From Pseudocercospora fijiensis CIRAD86 (taxonomy: Eukaryota > Ascomycota > Dothideomycetes > Mycosphaerellales > Mycosphaerellaceae), in the NCBI RefSeq assembly GCF_000340215.1, contig NW_006921535.1, positions 2,112,483 to 2,176,482 on the forward strand: DNA of 64,000 bases. Direction: 5' to 3'. The translations under genes and the position numbers were made by a program. Below the pieces are notes generated by a model. It ran no database searches. It worked only from the letters and a program-made list of their open reading frames with translations, and was not told where the DNA came from. Shown in pieces: positions 33,343 through 44,186 of this stretch; within the stretch, counting starts at the first letter, position 1; each line of letters begins with the position of its first letter.

Positions 33343-34781
33343 TCAGCGCCTACAAGAGTCGCGGTCATCGCGATATCGATCACGACTTCGGGCCCTCGGC
33401 CGATCATCGCGTCGACGATCATCTCTGCGGTCGTCCTTGTGTCCGTGTCGTCGCTTTGGGCTGCGACTGCGACTTCGAGAGCGATGTCGTCTATCGTCTC
33501 GGTTGCGGCCATCTCGGTCGCTGTCCTTGGACCGATCTTTCTTGTCGAACACGTAGTCGTAGTGACTACCCCGTTCTCGATCTCTTCCGCCGTCGTGTGA
33601 GCGATACTGCTTTCTCTTTTCCAAGCTATCAATACCACCGAAGCCACCTCGCGATCGGGCGGTCTTTGAATTGGTTGTGTTCCTCCAATCAGCAGACAGC
33701 TTCGACACAGACTGCGAGAAGTCCACGTGAATGCGATGATCATCAATCAGCACGCCTTGCATTTTAAAGTATGCACGTTCGCAGTCCTCCTTGTTGGCGA
33801 ATTCAATGAAAGCGTACTGCAGGCTGTCACCAGTCTTTTTGTCACGAATGACTTCACATGACAGGATCTTGCCGAAGCGTGAGAAGATGAGCTCCAGGTC
33901 GTCGTCCCGAGTGACTGGATTCAGCTTGCACACGAACAGAATCTGTTCAGGTGGGGTGACATCCGCAAATGGAAGGTCTCCAATGAGTTCTAATGTCAGC
34001 GCCTGAGCACGTGCTTCTCGTTCGCGACGCAGTTTCTCCAGCTGCTCGGGATCTGCGTTCTCCTCGAGGACTTCATCATGCGCAATTCGAACAGTGGCTT
34101 GCTGCTCCTTCGAAGGCACGGGACTTGCTGGAGGTTCGACCAGACCCGGTGGATCATCGTATGGGTCTTCTAGCACGACCGTGTGCAAGATCCTAATGTC
34201 CCGCAGTGGTCGTCCGGTCGAATCAACGAAAGCCGAATTAATCTTCTCCAGCGCGTCAAATCCTTCAACGACCTCGCCAAATATCGCTGCCTTGCCATCC
34301 AATTGCTCCAAATTCTCTCCCAACGTGACGATGAATTGACTAGTGGCGAGTCGTTCATCAGGATTCGTCTTGGACACGGTGGTAGCCATGCTCAGTCTGC
34401 CGCGCTCTGTATGCTTCCTCTTGCTAGAGAACTCTGGCGCGAAGACGGCACGCTCTGGCTTCGATGCGCGCTTCGTGGCGCCATCTGGCAAAGCCCATAT
34501 CGACGCTCCGCCATCACTATCTTTTGACTCGGGTCCGATGGGATCGCCGGTCTGGAAGGAGAAATTGGGTTGCACGTTGTAGATTGGCGCGTAATTGTAG
34601 TACTTAATCTTGCAGAGCTTCAGGAAGCTGTGGGCGCGCGCGCGAGACTTAGCAAACTGATCAGCCTTCACAATGTCAGCCAGAGACAGGTGCGCACTCA
34701 CTTTTCACAGCATTTCGGGGCATCTTCCAGGAACAGGTCGCATGTGATGTCGCCGGCGGATGTCTCCAGCAGCACCGACAT
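33343..34781 (-). CDS. CYP6: Cyclophilin-type peptidyl-prolyl isomerase with RRM (PPIL4/CYP6 type)
   Basis: Exons 34781-34702 and 34627-33343 are joined across a 74-nt GTGAGT...CACAG intron, giving 454 residues. The splice restores CCENFLKLCK, the cyclophilin signature. The cyclophilin domain covers about residues 1-178 ([44 protein letters not shown]), a charged linker follows, then an RRM at about 255-333 ([20 protein letters not shown] with RNP-2, YAFIEFAN with RNP-1), then an RS/RD-rich tail ([15 protein letters not shown]). This is the domain order of PPIL4/Cyp6, nuclear cyclophilins tied to pre-mRNA processing. The tail suits a splicing-speckle protein. Confidence 0.92.
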
Positions 34782-37143
34782 GGTGCGCGCGTTGTTGCGC
34801 TGGCTGTGTCAGAGTTCAGCACAGTCGATGCGTGGGCTTTGCGACGTTAGCAGATGCCGTGACGATGCACTGTGCAGCAGGTGAAGTGCTTGTGTCGCTC
34901 GTCGGCTTCAGAAATGCGAGTGCTGTGTAACTGCTGTACCTGTCGTGGTTTCATCGACGGAAAATCGAGCCAAGGTTCGGGCCGTCAAGGTTTTGCTGGC
35001 AGTTCATGCAAGGGAGCGTGGAGTTGACCGAATCTCGGGCTGGTGGTCTTTCTGGACGTCACATGGAGACGGCAGGTACGAGGAATCGCACTGCACTGCA
35101 CCTGCGGTATCTCAATCGACTGCTATCGTATCACGCTTTCGACGCGCACCTCCGCTCGGCGAACCTAAGCTGTCCGATGTGCAGGCGAAAGAGGAGCAGA
35201 GCACCTGCAGACCATCAACTTGGGAACGCCGCGGCATCGATCCTTGCTCGCTCAGCACCCATTCTGCATTTCAGCAATAATAATCTGCACGCGAGAATTG
35301 CGCAGCAAGCGCAGCATGCGCAGCCCGGTAGCACATGCTGAAGGCCAGCCATGACAGCCTCCTTATCAGCATTCAATTCTGGTTGCGACTGGCGGTCTGC
35401 AGGTACCCGACTGCCTCTTGAGTCTGGACAACAGTGGTGACAGGATGGACATGCTGATCGGGCGTGTGACAGCTCGTCCGCAAGCAGCCGGCAGACGGTG
35501 AGAGTGAAAGAGTGAGTGAGTCCCTGCACGGCCGGTCATCGCACAACAAGAGCAGACCTCTGAGAACACGCATACCATCGGCGGCGTTGGCTCTAACGTA
35601 GCCCGCAGCATCTGCTCCAAGTGACTTCTGGACCAGCTCCTTGTGACTCCAGAGAAGGTCCATTGCAGCATGCCGGCGACGGGCGTCAGCCGGGGAATTG
35701 CTTCGCTCGTGCACCGCATCTTCCTGCTGCTGGCTGCGAATGCTGATATGCTGAGTCCGGCCTTCCAGAGACGCCAGCGGCACGGCTACGTGCATGTTTG
35801 CGCCATGCCATCCCGACACGTTCCACCAGGCCAGGAATGCCTGTGCGCGGCGACCGCCGTGCATTACAGAAATTGGTGTTGCTCCAGACACTGGCACGAA
35901 TTGGCGGGCTCATCATGCTGAGGCTCATCCTCTGACAAACAGGCCAATTGATGAATTTTCTCTACCGCGCAAACCGAAGCTTTGGTGGGGACTGCCCGCT
36001 AAGCTCCTGTCGCAACATGCACCCTGGTCAACCCATGGACGATACACGGCATCGAACACCCACAAAACTTCCTCACTACAGCCTTCATGGAGGCAAGAAG
36101 CAAGCGGTCATTGGATTTCTATGACCGTGTGTGGACCATTTCACATTCGACATGGTTCCGACGGTACGACACGCTGCTGCTGAATGCTGAATGCTGAATG
36201 TGCCTGGCACCTGAACACGTGGCTTTGTAAGCCGGCTGTAGCGAAGTACTGTGGCCCACTGGTGGCGACCATTGCGCTCAGCTTTGACAGACAGCTCACA
36301 CAACTGCCCCAGCACGAGCTGCGCAGTGCATCAAGCCCTGAATCAATCAGCCACGCATGATTCTTGCTTGCCTCGCCTCGTTTCAGCGCTTCATCCAATC
36401 TGGCCCACGCAGTTGGCAAACACTGGAGTGGAAGCCACGATTGTTGCCACTGACTATTCGAGACTTGCTATCCCGCTTCTGTGAGCTCGGCGTGCAGCAG
36501 CAGACGAGCGTGGAGCGGCCATGTCCACTCAGACGGACAGGGATGCTCTTCGAATACCATTACCCGGTAGAGCGAGCTGCGCTGGACCCAGCCTGAACTG
36601 GAGACATTCTGGACGCTGATCGTGCCTCTGCTGCAGCGTCCCGCGCGCCAGCCGCAACCATCCGTCGCAGTTGCAAAACCTGAGCGTACAACGTTTTCAA
36701 GGCTGCGCTGTGCTTTGATACAAGTGCACTGGCCATGCTATCTTGGACGGCCACGACTTGACCCAATCACGCCTATTTCAAAACTTGCCACGGCTCACGG
36801 GCTGCCTTCACAAAACTTGGTTGGGCTCTGCTCACGTTTCTCTTTGTCCCACGCAAACAACTTTTTCTCGTCGGACCTCCTGAAATCCATTACAGTGTTT
36901 GCTCATCACTGGTTCATCCTCCCGCCCTGCACTCTTCTCGCCTCGCCTCGCCTCTTTCAAATCCCAGCGGCGATCTGACAAAACGAGCCTTGGAGCGCTG
37001 CTCCTGCGAGCTATCCTCCTCCTACCGAAATTTTCCTAACGAGCTCCTGCTCGTGGCCGGCCGACTGACTGTTTCTGTGACTTCGTGCAGCGGGACGGCT
37101 CTTTCTGCTTCAGTCAGGCAATGGAGCCCTGGTCTATCGCAAG
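34782..37143. other. 2.4-kb upstream region of the Zn2Cys6 gene
   Basis: No gene recognised. Open frames up to 174 codons (minus, 35373-35897) overlap others on both strands without family resemblance. The last 300 bp before 37144 are pyrimidine-rich (cctcgcctcgcctctttc), typical of a long fungal leader. Long upstream regions are common for regulators. Confidence 0.4.
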
Positions 37144-38883
37144 ATGATGATGACGCAGTCCTACTACGGCAGTGATTTCGACTCGTTCAACCGCCCAAGC
37201 CATCGAGTGTATGCCAACTCGGCACACTATGAGCGCCCAGTACCATACACGCATGCCTATTATGAGCCAACCCATCCAGAACTTCGCTCGGACTTCCCTG
37301 GCCGGCCTGGCACGCGGACTCTGATACAGGAACCAGGTCCAGAAAGTGGTCCCGCAGGGCATACTAGACGACGGATACAAGTCGCTGTAAGTCATCCATC
37401 TCGGGCATACTGGACGAAAGTTAATTCAAAGGCAGTGCTCTCGATGTCGCAGGCGGAAGATCAAATGCAGTGGTGACCCAGGAGATGGCAGTGGCTGTTC
37501 AGCCTGCAAATCCGCCAATGCGGACAAGTCTTCATGTACATTCAACAGGGTCAGTTTTGTCTTTCAATGCCTTCATGAAGCCTACTGATGGCATGGTAGG
37601 TTGGCAGCCGTGATGTTGCTATCGCAGGTGTCGACATGCTTCCCACCACCAGCAGTATGGCATCTGCAACTCCAGCGTCGGCGTCGGCATCAGTATCATA
37701 CAGCAGCGATTCTTCAGCAAGTTCTTACAGCTCTGGACTGTATCAAACCCACCAGCGACCTTCTCTTCCGATGCTGCAAACACGCACAGCTTATCCAGAG
37801 TACGATTCATACAATGCCTCTCCAGTCGATGAGTACGCATATGCAGCAGCAGCAGTGCCGAGACACGAGTCTTTCTCCAGCAACTTCAGCACTGAGAGCT
37901 TTCGTCCCTACACAAGTGCATCGGTCTCAACTCCGGCCACCTCAACTAGCATGTACTACGAACCTGGAGCTGCATTCAGCTTCGGCAGTCTACAGGCCGC
38001 ACCGGGCTACCCGGTCACACCCATGACTCGCCTTTCCAGTGTCTCCGGGGAGGTGTTCTCGCCGCTGAATATGAGTTCATTGCATTCAACTTTACCTACC
38101 CAGTCCGTGCCGCCGCACACGGTCCAAGAGAGGCGATTGCCCATCCCTTACCCACAGCAACAACCTGCCTACACTACAACAGAAGTGCCACAAATCCGGC
38201 CATTGACTTCGTTCACCGAGCCACACCCTCGCGCACACATCGGAGGCATCTACAGTCGTCACGGCATGTCCTGGTCTTCGGGCAGTCCGGTCGTCTCAAG
38301 AAGTGGCTCCATCACCAATTTAGCTGCCGCCCAGCAGAGTATGCCTCTGTCATCCTCAGCGCCTGGAGCATCCTCATCTTTGATGACCGAGCCTGTTCTT
38401 GGCTACCAGTTCAGTGCTTCTTCCGGCAGTCCAGAAATCTCACCCACAACGGGACCCGCGCTTTCTGAAAGCTACTCTAGCACTTCTAGTTCTTCTACAG
38501 CTGGATCCACGATGCTGCCTCCAGCGACTTTGCGATACTCGGCCAGTGGCTCTCTGCCGAATCTACCAGCGCTCAGCGGCAATGACGAACAGCAGCGCCG
38601 ACCATCTACGTCGCACGAAACAGCGGCCACTTTGTATACTTTCAGCTCTGGCGTCGATGTCTCAGATCGAGCGACGCCTGCGCGCCACCTCACGTCAGGT
38701 TCCACAGATGACGCTGCGACACCGAATCATCATTACAGCCGGACGCCTTTGCGGCAGCCACAGCCTCAGCATGCCGCCAGTCTCGATGAGCTCCGCCGAC
38801 GCTCTTCCTACGATCACCAGCAGGCTCACCGCGCAGCTACTGCTCACCGCATGTCAGTCTCAAATCTCAACGCTCATTACTGA
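37144..38883 (+). CDS. Zn(II)2Cys6 transcription factor
   Basis: Exons 37144-37386, 37436-37549 and 37600-38883 (introns 49 and 50 nt, GTAAGT...GCAG and GTCAGT...GTAG) give 546 residues. The middle exon holds most of the binuclear zinc cluster: Cys82, 85, 92, 102, 105 and 115, with spacing CX2CX6CX9CX2CX9C, preceded by the basic HTRRRIQVA. The rest is Ser/Thr/Gln-rich low-complexity sequence without a visible fungal_trans domain. Three ATG codons follow each other at the start. It is expected to act in the nucleus as a DNA-binding regulator, probably at CGG-containing sites. The CX9C spacing, with GDGSGCSAC, is seen in a Pezizomycotina subgroup that includes Moc3-like proteins, but I hold that link loosely. 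Confidence 0.88.
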
Positions 38884-40250
38884 GCCAAACGAAGCACCTC
38901 CGCGAATAGCCACATCTTCGATTCTTCAGCTAGACCGAATCTCCGGAATCTTCGGCGTACTGCTTCAATATCGTCCAGCGTTCCGTCTTTCAGCAACTTA
39001 GCGATTCAGCGACCAATTCAACCACATCATCTTTCGGCGTTCTGTTTACTCAGCGATACCAATCACAGTACTTCTTACCGGCATAAGAGGAGGAACCTAG
39101 TCAAGGTTACGACCATTTACGAGCGAAATTAGAAAAGCCCGCGAGGGAGAAGAGGGAATTCTGGAAAAATGTTTGCATTAGTTTCGGCGTACTGCTTGTT
39201 TTGGACCGGATCCATCATCGTTACGGTAGATTAGTGCTTTTCGGTTGTAGATTGGAATGGAGTGTAGGATACGCATTTTATGAGATTTGGGACGCGTGAG
39301 GAGGGAGGGGGAGTAGGAAAGGGAAGCTTAGATAGTCATTAATGGAAAGCCTTCAGACGCTTGGATCTGGAGTGAAGGCAAAACAAAGCCACTTTGACGA
39401 ATCTTAAAATTACGGCGACGAACGTGCAGATTTCGTTCGAGGTGGAATGACGATGAGGATGGAATTGCTGCTGGAGAGAGGCCTATCGAGCCGCTGCCCA
39501 CTTTACTGACGCCAGAAAACCACAGCTCCAACCACGCCCGGAATCACGACAGCCTCTCTCTCTCTCTCTTTCACATGCGCGATCCCGAAACCACGCGGAA
39601 TCCAGATATCCAGCTACACCCCGTAGTTGATCCCTCCATGGCTTTCTGCACCCTTCAATCTCAGCACAAGACTTTGCTTCGTGATCATGCAAGTCCTGCC
39701 ACTTGGCGAGGCTCCTCAAGGGGGCCCAAGCTTTCACATGCATCAGTGGGAACAAGGCTCTGTTTTCTTGGCATCGTCTTTGCAGCTCGCATGTGTGCCA
39801 TGGTGTGAGCCTTGCCCAAACTTCAGTTGCGTAGAAAGTGTGATACTGAGAAGTCAGATGCTCACTTCAGTTTATGCTATTGCTTAGCGCAGTGCAAACC
39901 TCCATTGTCAAGATGCCTGGACTATCATCAGACCCACCACACTTAGCAGGATAGCCATATCCTAATATATGCCATTATACCGTGCACTGTGCTTTCGCGA
40001 ACGCCGAATGAGGGAACCATCGCTCACTCGAAGTGAGCTCAAAAGCCTCCAGAGTGAGCACACGCATGAGCCGAAGTGATGGCGACTGCAAGTCTACTAT
40101 CACATGCAAATTAGCCATTGGTGCCTATTCCAACAATAGAAAACTCAACCTATTGTCATCTTCATCGGTAACATGTCCGACTTTCTTCGAAACTAACTCA
40201 TCCACTCATCGCTCTATCTCAACAAGCGTAGACACCGCAAACCATCTATC
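38884..40250. other. Intergenic, nothing recognised
   Basis: Normal composition. It contains a tctctctctctctctttc run near 39554 and short overlapping frames only. It serves as 3' region of the regulator and upstream region of the next gene. Confidence 0.4.
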
Positions 40251-41026
40251 ATGAACCTCGACGATGAAACCTCCGTTCATTCGCCTTCCGCCGACCAGAA
40301 AATCGCTTCAGCAGCCACAGCCATCACGATGAGCAAGATCGATGAGCCAGCGCGCACTGCTCCAGAAACCCACGCCATCACGATGAGCAGCACCACCCAG
40401 CCATGTCGCATCGCACAAGACGTAAGTCCACCAAGTGCTCAACCCTCTCTCAGTCAACTAACCCATAATTCTGATAGTCCCCACTCCTTTCCCTCCCACC
40501 CGAACTCCGCAACCAAATCTACGAACTCATCCTGATCTCCCCACCAGAGTCCAAACCAACCATCACCCCAACCTACCTCCCTCCAGCCCTCATCTCCGTC
40601 TGCCACCAAATCCGCACCGAGTCCCTCAAACTTTGGCTCTCATCCAACACCTTTTCGATCACGATCCTGAACTGCGAGGTCGAGCTCGCGAAGCGCTTTC
40701 AAAACACCTTCATGTCCACCTCCGGTCTGAAAGAGGGACCGAAAATGTCTTTTCGCATGAAAGGTTCTCCCAATTGGGGGAATTTGATGCATTGGTGTGA
40801 GGCTGTGTATATGGGTGAGACGACTTGGTTTCAGTGTAAGGAGAATGCCAAGGGTTTGTCTGTGGTTGTTACTGCTGCGACGAGGATGGCGGGCACACCG
40901 GGACGGAAGGGGTGGGAGAGGGTGAGGGAGGATTTGGAGGGGTGGAGACATGTTGCTGGGATCGTGGATGAGAGGTGGTTGGTGGATGATGGGGAGGGTG
41001 AGGGTGAGGGAGGAGGGCAGGTTTGA
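40251..41026 (+). CDS. 2EXR/F-box-like domain protein
   Basis: Exons 40251-40421 and 40478-41026 are joined across a 56-nt GTAAGT...GATAG intron with a ctaac branch, giving 239 residues. The splice produces D-SPLLSLPPELRNQIYELILIS, the LPxELRNxIYE signature common in large fungal families annotated as 2EXR or F-box-like, then LISVCHQIRTESLKLWLSSN, also typical. Such proteins are usually 200-400 residues and of unknown function. The N-terminal 57 residues are polar and disordered. The C-terminal end (GEGEGEGGGQV) is glycine-rich and comes soon after a shift to G-rich sequence; another frame stays open to 41237, so the true 3' end could differ through a sequencing indel or a missed intron. Confidence 0.7.
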
Positions 41027-41378
41027 GTGGAAGCGGGTGGATGTGCTTCGAAGGTCGTCGTTGGGAGCGGCGGACAGGTTGAACGCGAGATGGATGCTGG
41101 CTGGCAGCAGGTCGAGGGTGCTTCAAATTATGGACGGGTTTGCAAACGATGCCATCGCTAGAATTTGGGAAATGCCGTGGAGCAAGACAGCGCTCGACTT
41201 TACGAAGGTCCTCCCGATGCGAACTTGCTGCGAATGATTTGGTTCATGATTTTGGGATTTTCGGGAAGGCCGACGCGATCTGAGAGGGCGAAGCAGGTGG
41301 GCCTGGTATCATGCGATCCTTGAGATTCTATCTGGCTCATCTATACACTTTCGTCAGCGACATAACACTGCATAGCAA
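41027..41378. other. Intergenic between convergent genes
   Basis: A frame other than that of the 2EXR-like gene stays open to 41237 and may hold that gene's real tail. Otherwise nothing recognised. Confidence 0.35.
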
Positions 41379-44033
41379 TCATATTTGGGCTTTTGCCATA
41401 TAATCAAGTCTGATCTTGACCGCTCTCTCGTGGGCATGTAGCTCTTCCACAGCCGCCAGTCTCATCACTGCTTGACCAACGTTCTTCAAACCTTCTGCTG
41501 TGAGATTCGAGCTTGTGATGTGCTTCACATAGCTGCCAAGGTTGACTCCAGAATATTGCTTGGCATAGCCATAAGTCGGTAGACTGTGGTTGACACCAGC
41601 CGAGTAGTCGCCAACACTTTCAGGTGTCCACTGACCGCAGAAGACAGAGCCAGCGTTTTGCACCATCTCGCGAACAGCGATTGGATCTTGAACCTGCAGG
41701 ATCAAGTGCTCGGGTGCGTAAAGATTGCTCAATTCCATGGCCTCCTCGATGTCCTTGACGATGAGGGTAGTCGAGTGAGAGATCGCGCCTCTGACCATGT
41801 CCACACGAGGTAATGCCATAGCCTGCTTATGCAATTCATCCTCGATAGCTTGCACTTCCGCGTCATTCAGGCCAACCGCGATGCAGACTACTTGTGAATC
41901 TACACCATGTTCGGCTTGAGAGAGCAGGTCGGAAGCCACGAAAGCCGGGTTAGCAGTCTTGTCTGCTATGACCAACACTTCCGATGGCCCGGCAGGCATA
42001 TCGATGCTCACATTGGCGCTCGTATCATTCGACACGATCATCTTGGCTGCTGTGACGAATTGATTGCCGGGACCGAGAATCTTATCAACCTTACTGACAT
42101 TCTCGGTGCCGTAAGCCATCGCAGCTACAGCTTGAGCACCACCAGCGAGTACGATGCTCTCGGCACCGACCTTGTGAGCAACATACACAATTTCGGGTGT
42201 CAAAGAACCATCTGCACGCGGAGGTGAGGCGAGGACGATGCGCTTGCAGCCAGCTACCATTGCCGGAACGCCAAGCATGAGTGCGGTTGATGGAAGTACT
42301 GCAGTGCCGCCAGGTACATAAAGCCCAACAGATTCGATAGGTCGTGCGAAGCGTGAACACACTACACCAGGCATCGTCTCGACTTCCAAAGTCTCTGTGG
42401 CCTGTGCTGCGTGGAACTTGCGGATATTTTCGTATGAGATGTCGATGGCTTCGATCGTCTCGGGAGACAGTTGCATTAAGCTTGGCGGAAAAGGCGCTTT
42501 AAGCACGGCTGATGTCAATGATGTCGCTTTCTCGAAGTTATGGGTGTATTCAAGCAAAGCTGTATCGCCGCGCTCCCGAATGTCCTTGATGATCGGGTTG
42601 ACAATGCCCATGATCTTCTCGGTCGATCGCTGAGAAGGTCGCTGCAAGGCGTAGCGAATCGTTTCTGGCGTCTCGTTGGCCGTGACAAGGCGATTCATGC
42701 GTATTCTCCCGTCCTTATCTACACCTGCAGGATCGTCTTCGCTCTTCGGCTTCGACTCGGCCTCCCTGATCTCCTTTTTGCTCGGAGCGCCATTCGAGGG
42801 TGCCGATCCATCGACGCCGAACTTCTCTGCATATGGTCCCTTCGCGTCACCTTTCCGTCTCTTCACCTTCACGCTCTTGGCGTCCAGATTCCGCTCGATG
42901 TCTTCCAGAGAAACACCGGCAGCAATGGCCTTGGTCAGCGTGAAGTAGAGCACATCAGCTGCTTCGAAAGCAATTTCCTCTTTCGATTGCGCTTCTGTAA
43001 GCTCAGCAGCCTCTTCCATGATCTTGGCGTTGAGCAATTTAGAGTCGGTGAATAAGCGAGCAGTGTATGACCCTTCTGGTGCAGAGCGTTTCCGGCTCTG
43101 AAGCGTTTTCTGCAGCTTGGAGAGTCCTCTATACTGTCCAAAGCAGGTCGCTGTTTGTAAGTGACAGAAGCCGTGACCCTGCTGCCTGACCACAAAAGAT
43201 AGACAGTCCTGGTCACAGTCGGCCTCAATGCGCACCAATTCTTGCCAGTCACCGCTGGTGTCACCCTTCCGCCATAACCCTCTCTTTCTGCTGTGGTACA
43301 CGCCACGTCCGCACTTCAAACTCTCCGCAACACTTTCGGCACTGCTGTACACCAAGCCAAGAGCAATTCCGCGCTCATCAGTAACCAATGTGGTGAAGAG
43401 TCCATCTGGTCGGTCGCTTTTGGTGAGAGCCAAGATCAGAGTTGCGATTCTGATATGGTCTGGTGAAGGCTCAGTAGCTACAGTCAGCTGCTGAGCTGGT
43501 ATAATTGGAACCGCGTTTTGCGTGCAGAGCCCAACAGCTTCCTCCTCTGTGATGTGTGCCTTCGAGACATAGACCGGCGGATGATTCTTGCCAAGCTCTT
43601 GCAGCAATGCGCCAACAGTGCTGACGCTGCTCACATTCTGTATGAAGAGGCCAAAAGGCTTGCCCTGTACAGCACGTTCACTATCGCCAACGGAGGCTGT
43701 AGGTGTGTACACTATGCGACTCAGGTCGAGACCTTTGACTTCTGAGAGGACTGCGGCTTGGGGGCTTGATACGAAGAGCTTGGCGGCGCCGGCGTCAAGC
43801 AAGTCGATCAGATCTTGTTGCGATTCGAGGGCAGAGACTTCGAGGTAGACGGGGAATCGGGACACGGTATCTTTCAGCAGTGCCAATGCGATATCGATAT
43901 TGGCTGGGGTCACGGTCGATGCGATTCCGCCGGCGTATGCGAGCTCTTTGGCTTGTTGGATCTGTGCAAGTCCCTGGTATCCGGACAGGTCGATGGCAGC
44001 CAAATAAGGCGGCGATCTCTCCAAAGCTGCCAT
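41379..44033 (-). CDS. HIS4: Trifunctional histidine biosynthesis protein HIS4
   Basis: A single exon of 884 residues. After an N-terminal fungal-specific region (about 1-205) comes phosphoribosyl-AMP cyclohydrolase (about 210-300; GLFTTLVTDERGIALGLVYS, YHSRKRGLWRKGDTSGD, metal-binding Cys in ADCDQDCLSF). Next is phosphoribosyl-ATP pyrophosphohydrolase (about 306-395; KIMEEAAEL and FEAADVLYF carry its acidic metal ligands). After a charged linker comes histidinol dehydrogenase (about 445-880; VDMPAGPSEVLVIADKTANP, LSQAEHGVDSQVVC, LYAPEHL). It therefore covers steps 2, 3, 9 and 10 of histidine synthesis in the cytosol, as in yeast HIS4. The length is close to filamentous-fungal homologues. It is transcribed divergently from the hydrolase gene 153 bp away. 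Confidence 0.96.
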   Translation of the reverse strand: MAALERSPPYLAAIDLSGYQGLAQIQQAKELAYAGGIASTVTPANIDIALALLKDTVSRFPVYLEVSALESQQDLIDLLDAGAAKLFVSSPQAAVLSEVKGLDLSRIVYTPTASVGDSERAVQGKPFGLFIQNVSSVSTVGALLQELGKNHPPVYVSKAHITEEEAVGLCTQNAVPIIPAQQLTVATEPSPDHIRIATLILALTKSDRPDGLFTTLVTDERGIALGLVYSSAESVAESLKCGRGVYHSRKRGLWRKGDTSGDWQELVRIEADCDQDCLSFVVRQQGHGFCHLQTATCFGQYRGLSKLQKTLQSRKRSAPEGSYTARLFTDSKLLNAKIMEEAAELTEAQSKEEIAFEAADVLYFTLTKAIAAGVSLEDIERNLDAKSVKVKRRKGDAKGPYAEKFGVDGSAPSNGAPSKKEIREAESKPKSEDDPAGVDKDGRIRMNRLVTANETPETIRYALQRPSQRSTEKIMGIVNPIIKDIRERGDTALLEYTHNFEKATSLTSAVLKAPFPPSLMQLSPETIEAIDISYENIRKFHAAQATETLEVETMPGVVCSRFARPIESVGLYVPGGTAVLPSTALMLGVPAMVAGCKRIVLASPPRADGSLTPEIVYVAHKVGAESIVLAGGAQAVAAMAYGTENVSKVDKILGPGNQFVTAAKMIVSNDTSANVSIDMPAGPSEVLVIADKTANPAFVASDLLSQAEHGVDSQVVCIAVGLNDAEVQAIEDELHKQAMALPRVDMVRGAISHSTTLIVKDIEEAMELSNLYAPEHLILQVQDPIAVREMVQNAGSVFCGQWTPESVGDYSAGVNHSLPTYGYAKQYSGVNLGSYVKHITSSNLTAEGLKNVGQAVMRLAAVEELHAHERAVKIRLDYMAKAQI

Positions 44034-44080
44034 GCTGCGTGAATATGTTGCGGGAAGGAAGAGAATAAAAAATCGAGCCT

Positions 44081-44087
44081 TGAGTCA
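44081..44087. promoter_or_regulatory. Gcn4/CPC1-type site TGAGTCA
   Basis: A perfect palindromic match to TGA(C/G)TCA lies 48 bp upstream of the HIS4 ATG, in the 153-bp divergent promoter. Cross-pathway control of histidine genes through this site is established in yeast and Neurospora; its use here is inferred. Confidence 0.65.
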
Positions 44088-44186
44088 ATGCTTCAGCGCT
44101 CTGTGAAACTTTAGACCCCACTCTCTCTTCTCAATCGGCCTGGCCTGTGATCAACTTTGTCACGACGAGATGAAAGTGAAAGTGGT

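Noticed and set aside
33246..33767. 173-codon plus-strand frame, rich in His/Arg/Asp
   Set aside because: Antisense of the RS/RD-rich tail of the cyclophilin-RRM gene.
35373..35897. 174-codon minus-strand frame
   Set aside because: Overlaps several other frames in the upstream region of the regulator; no domain, and no neighbouring exons.
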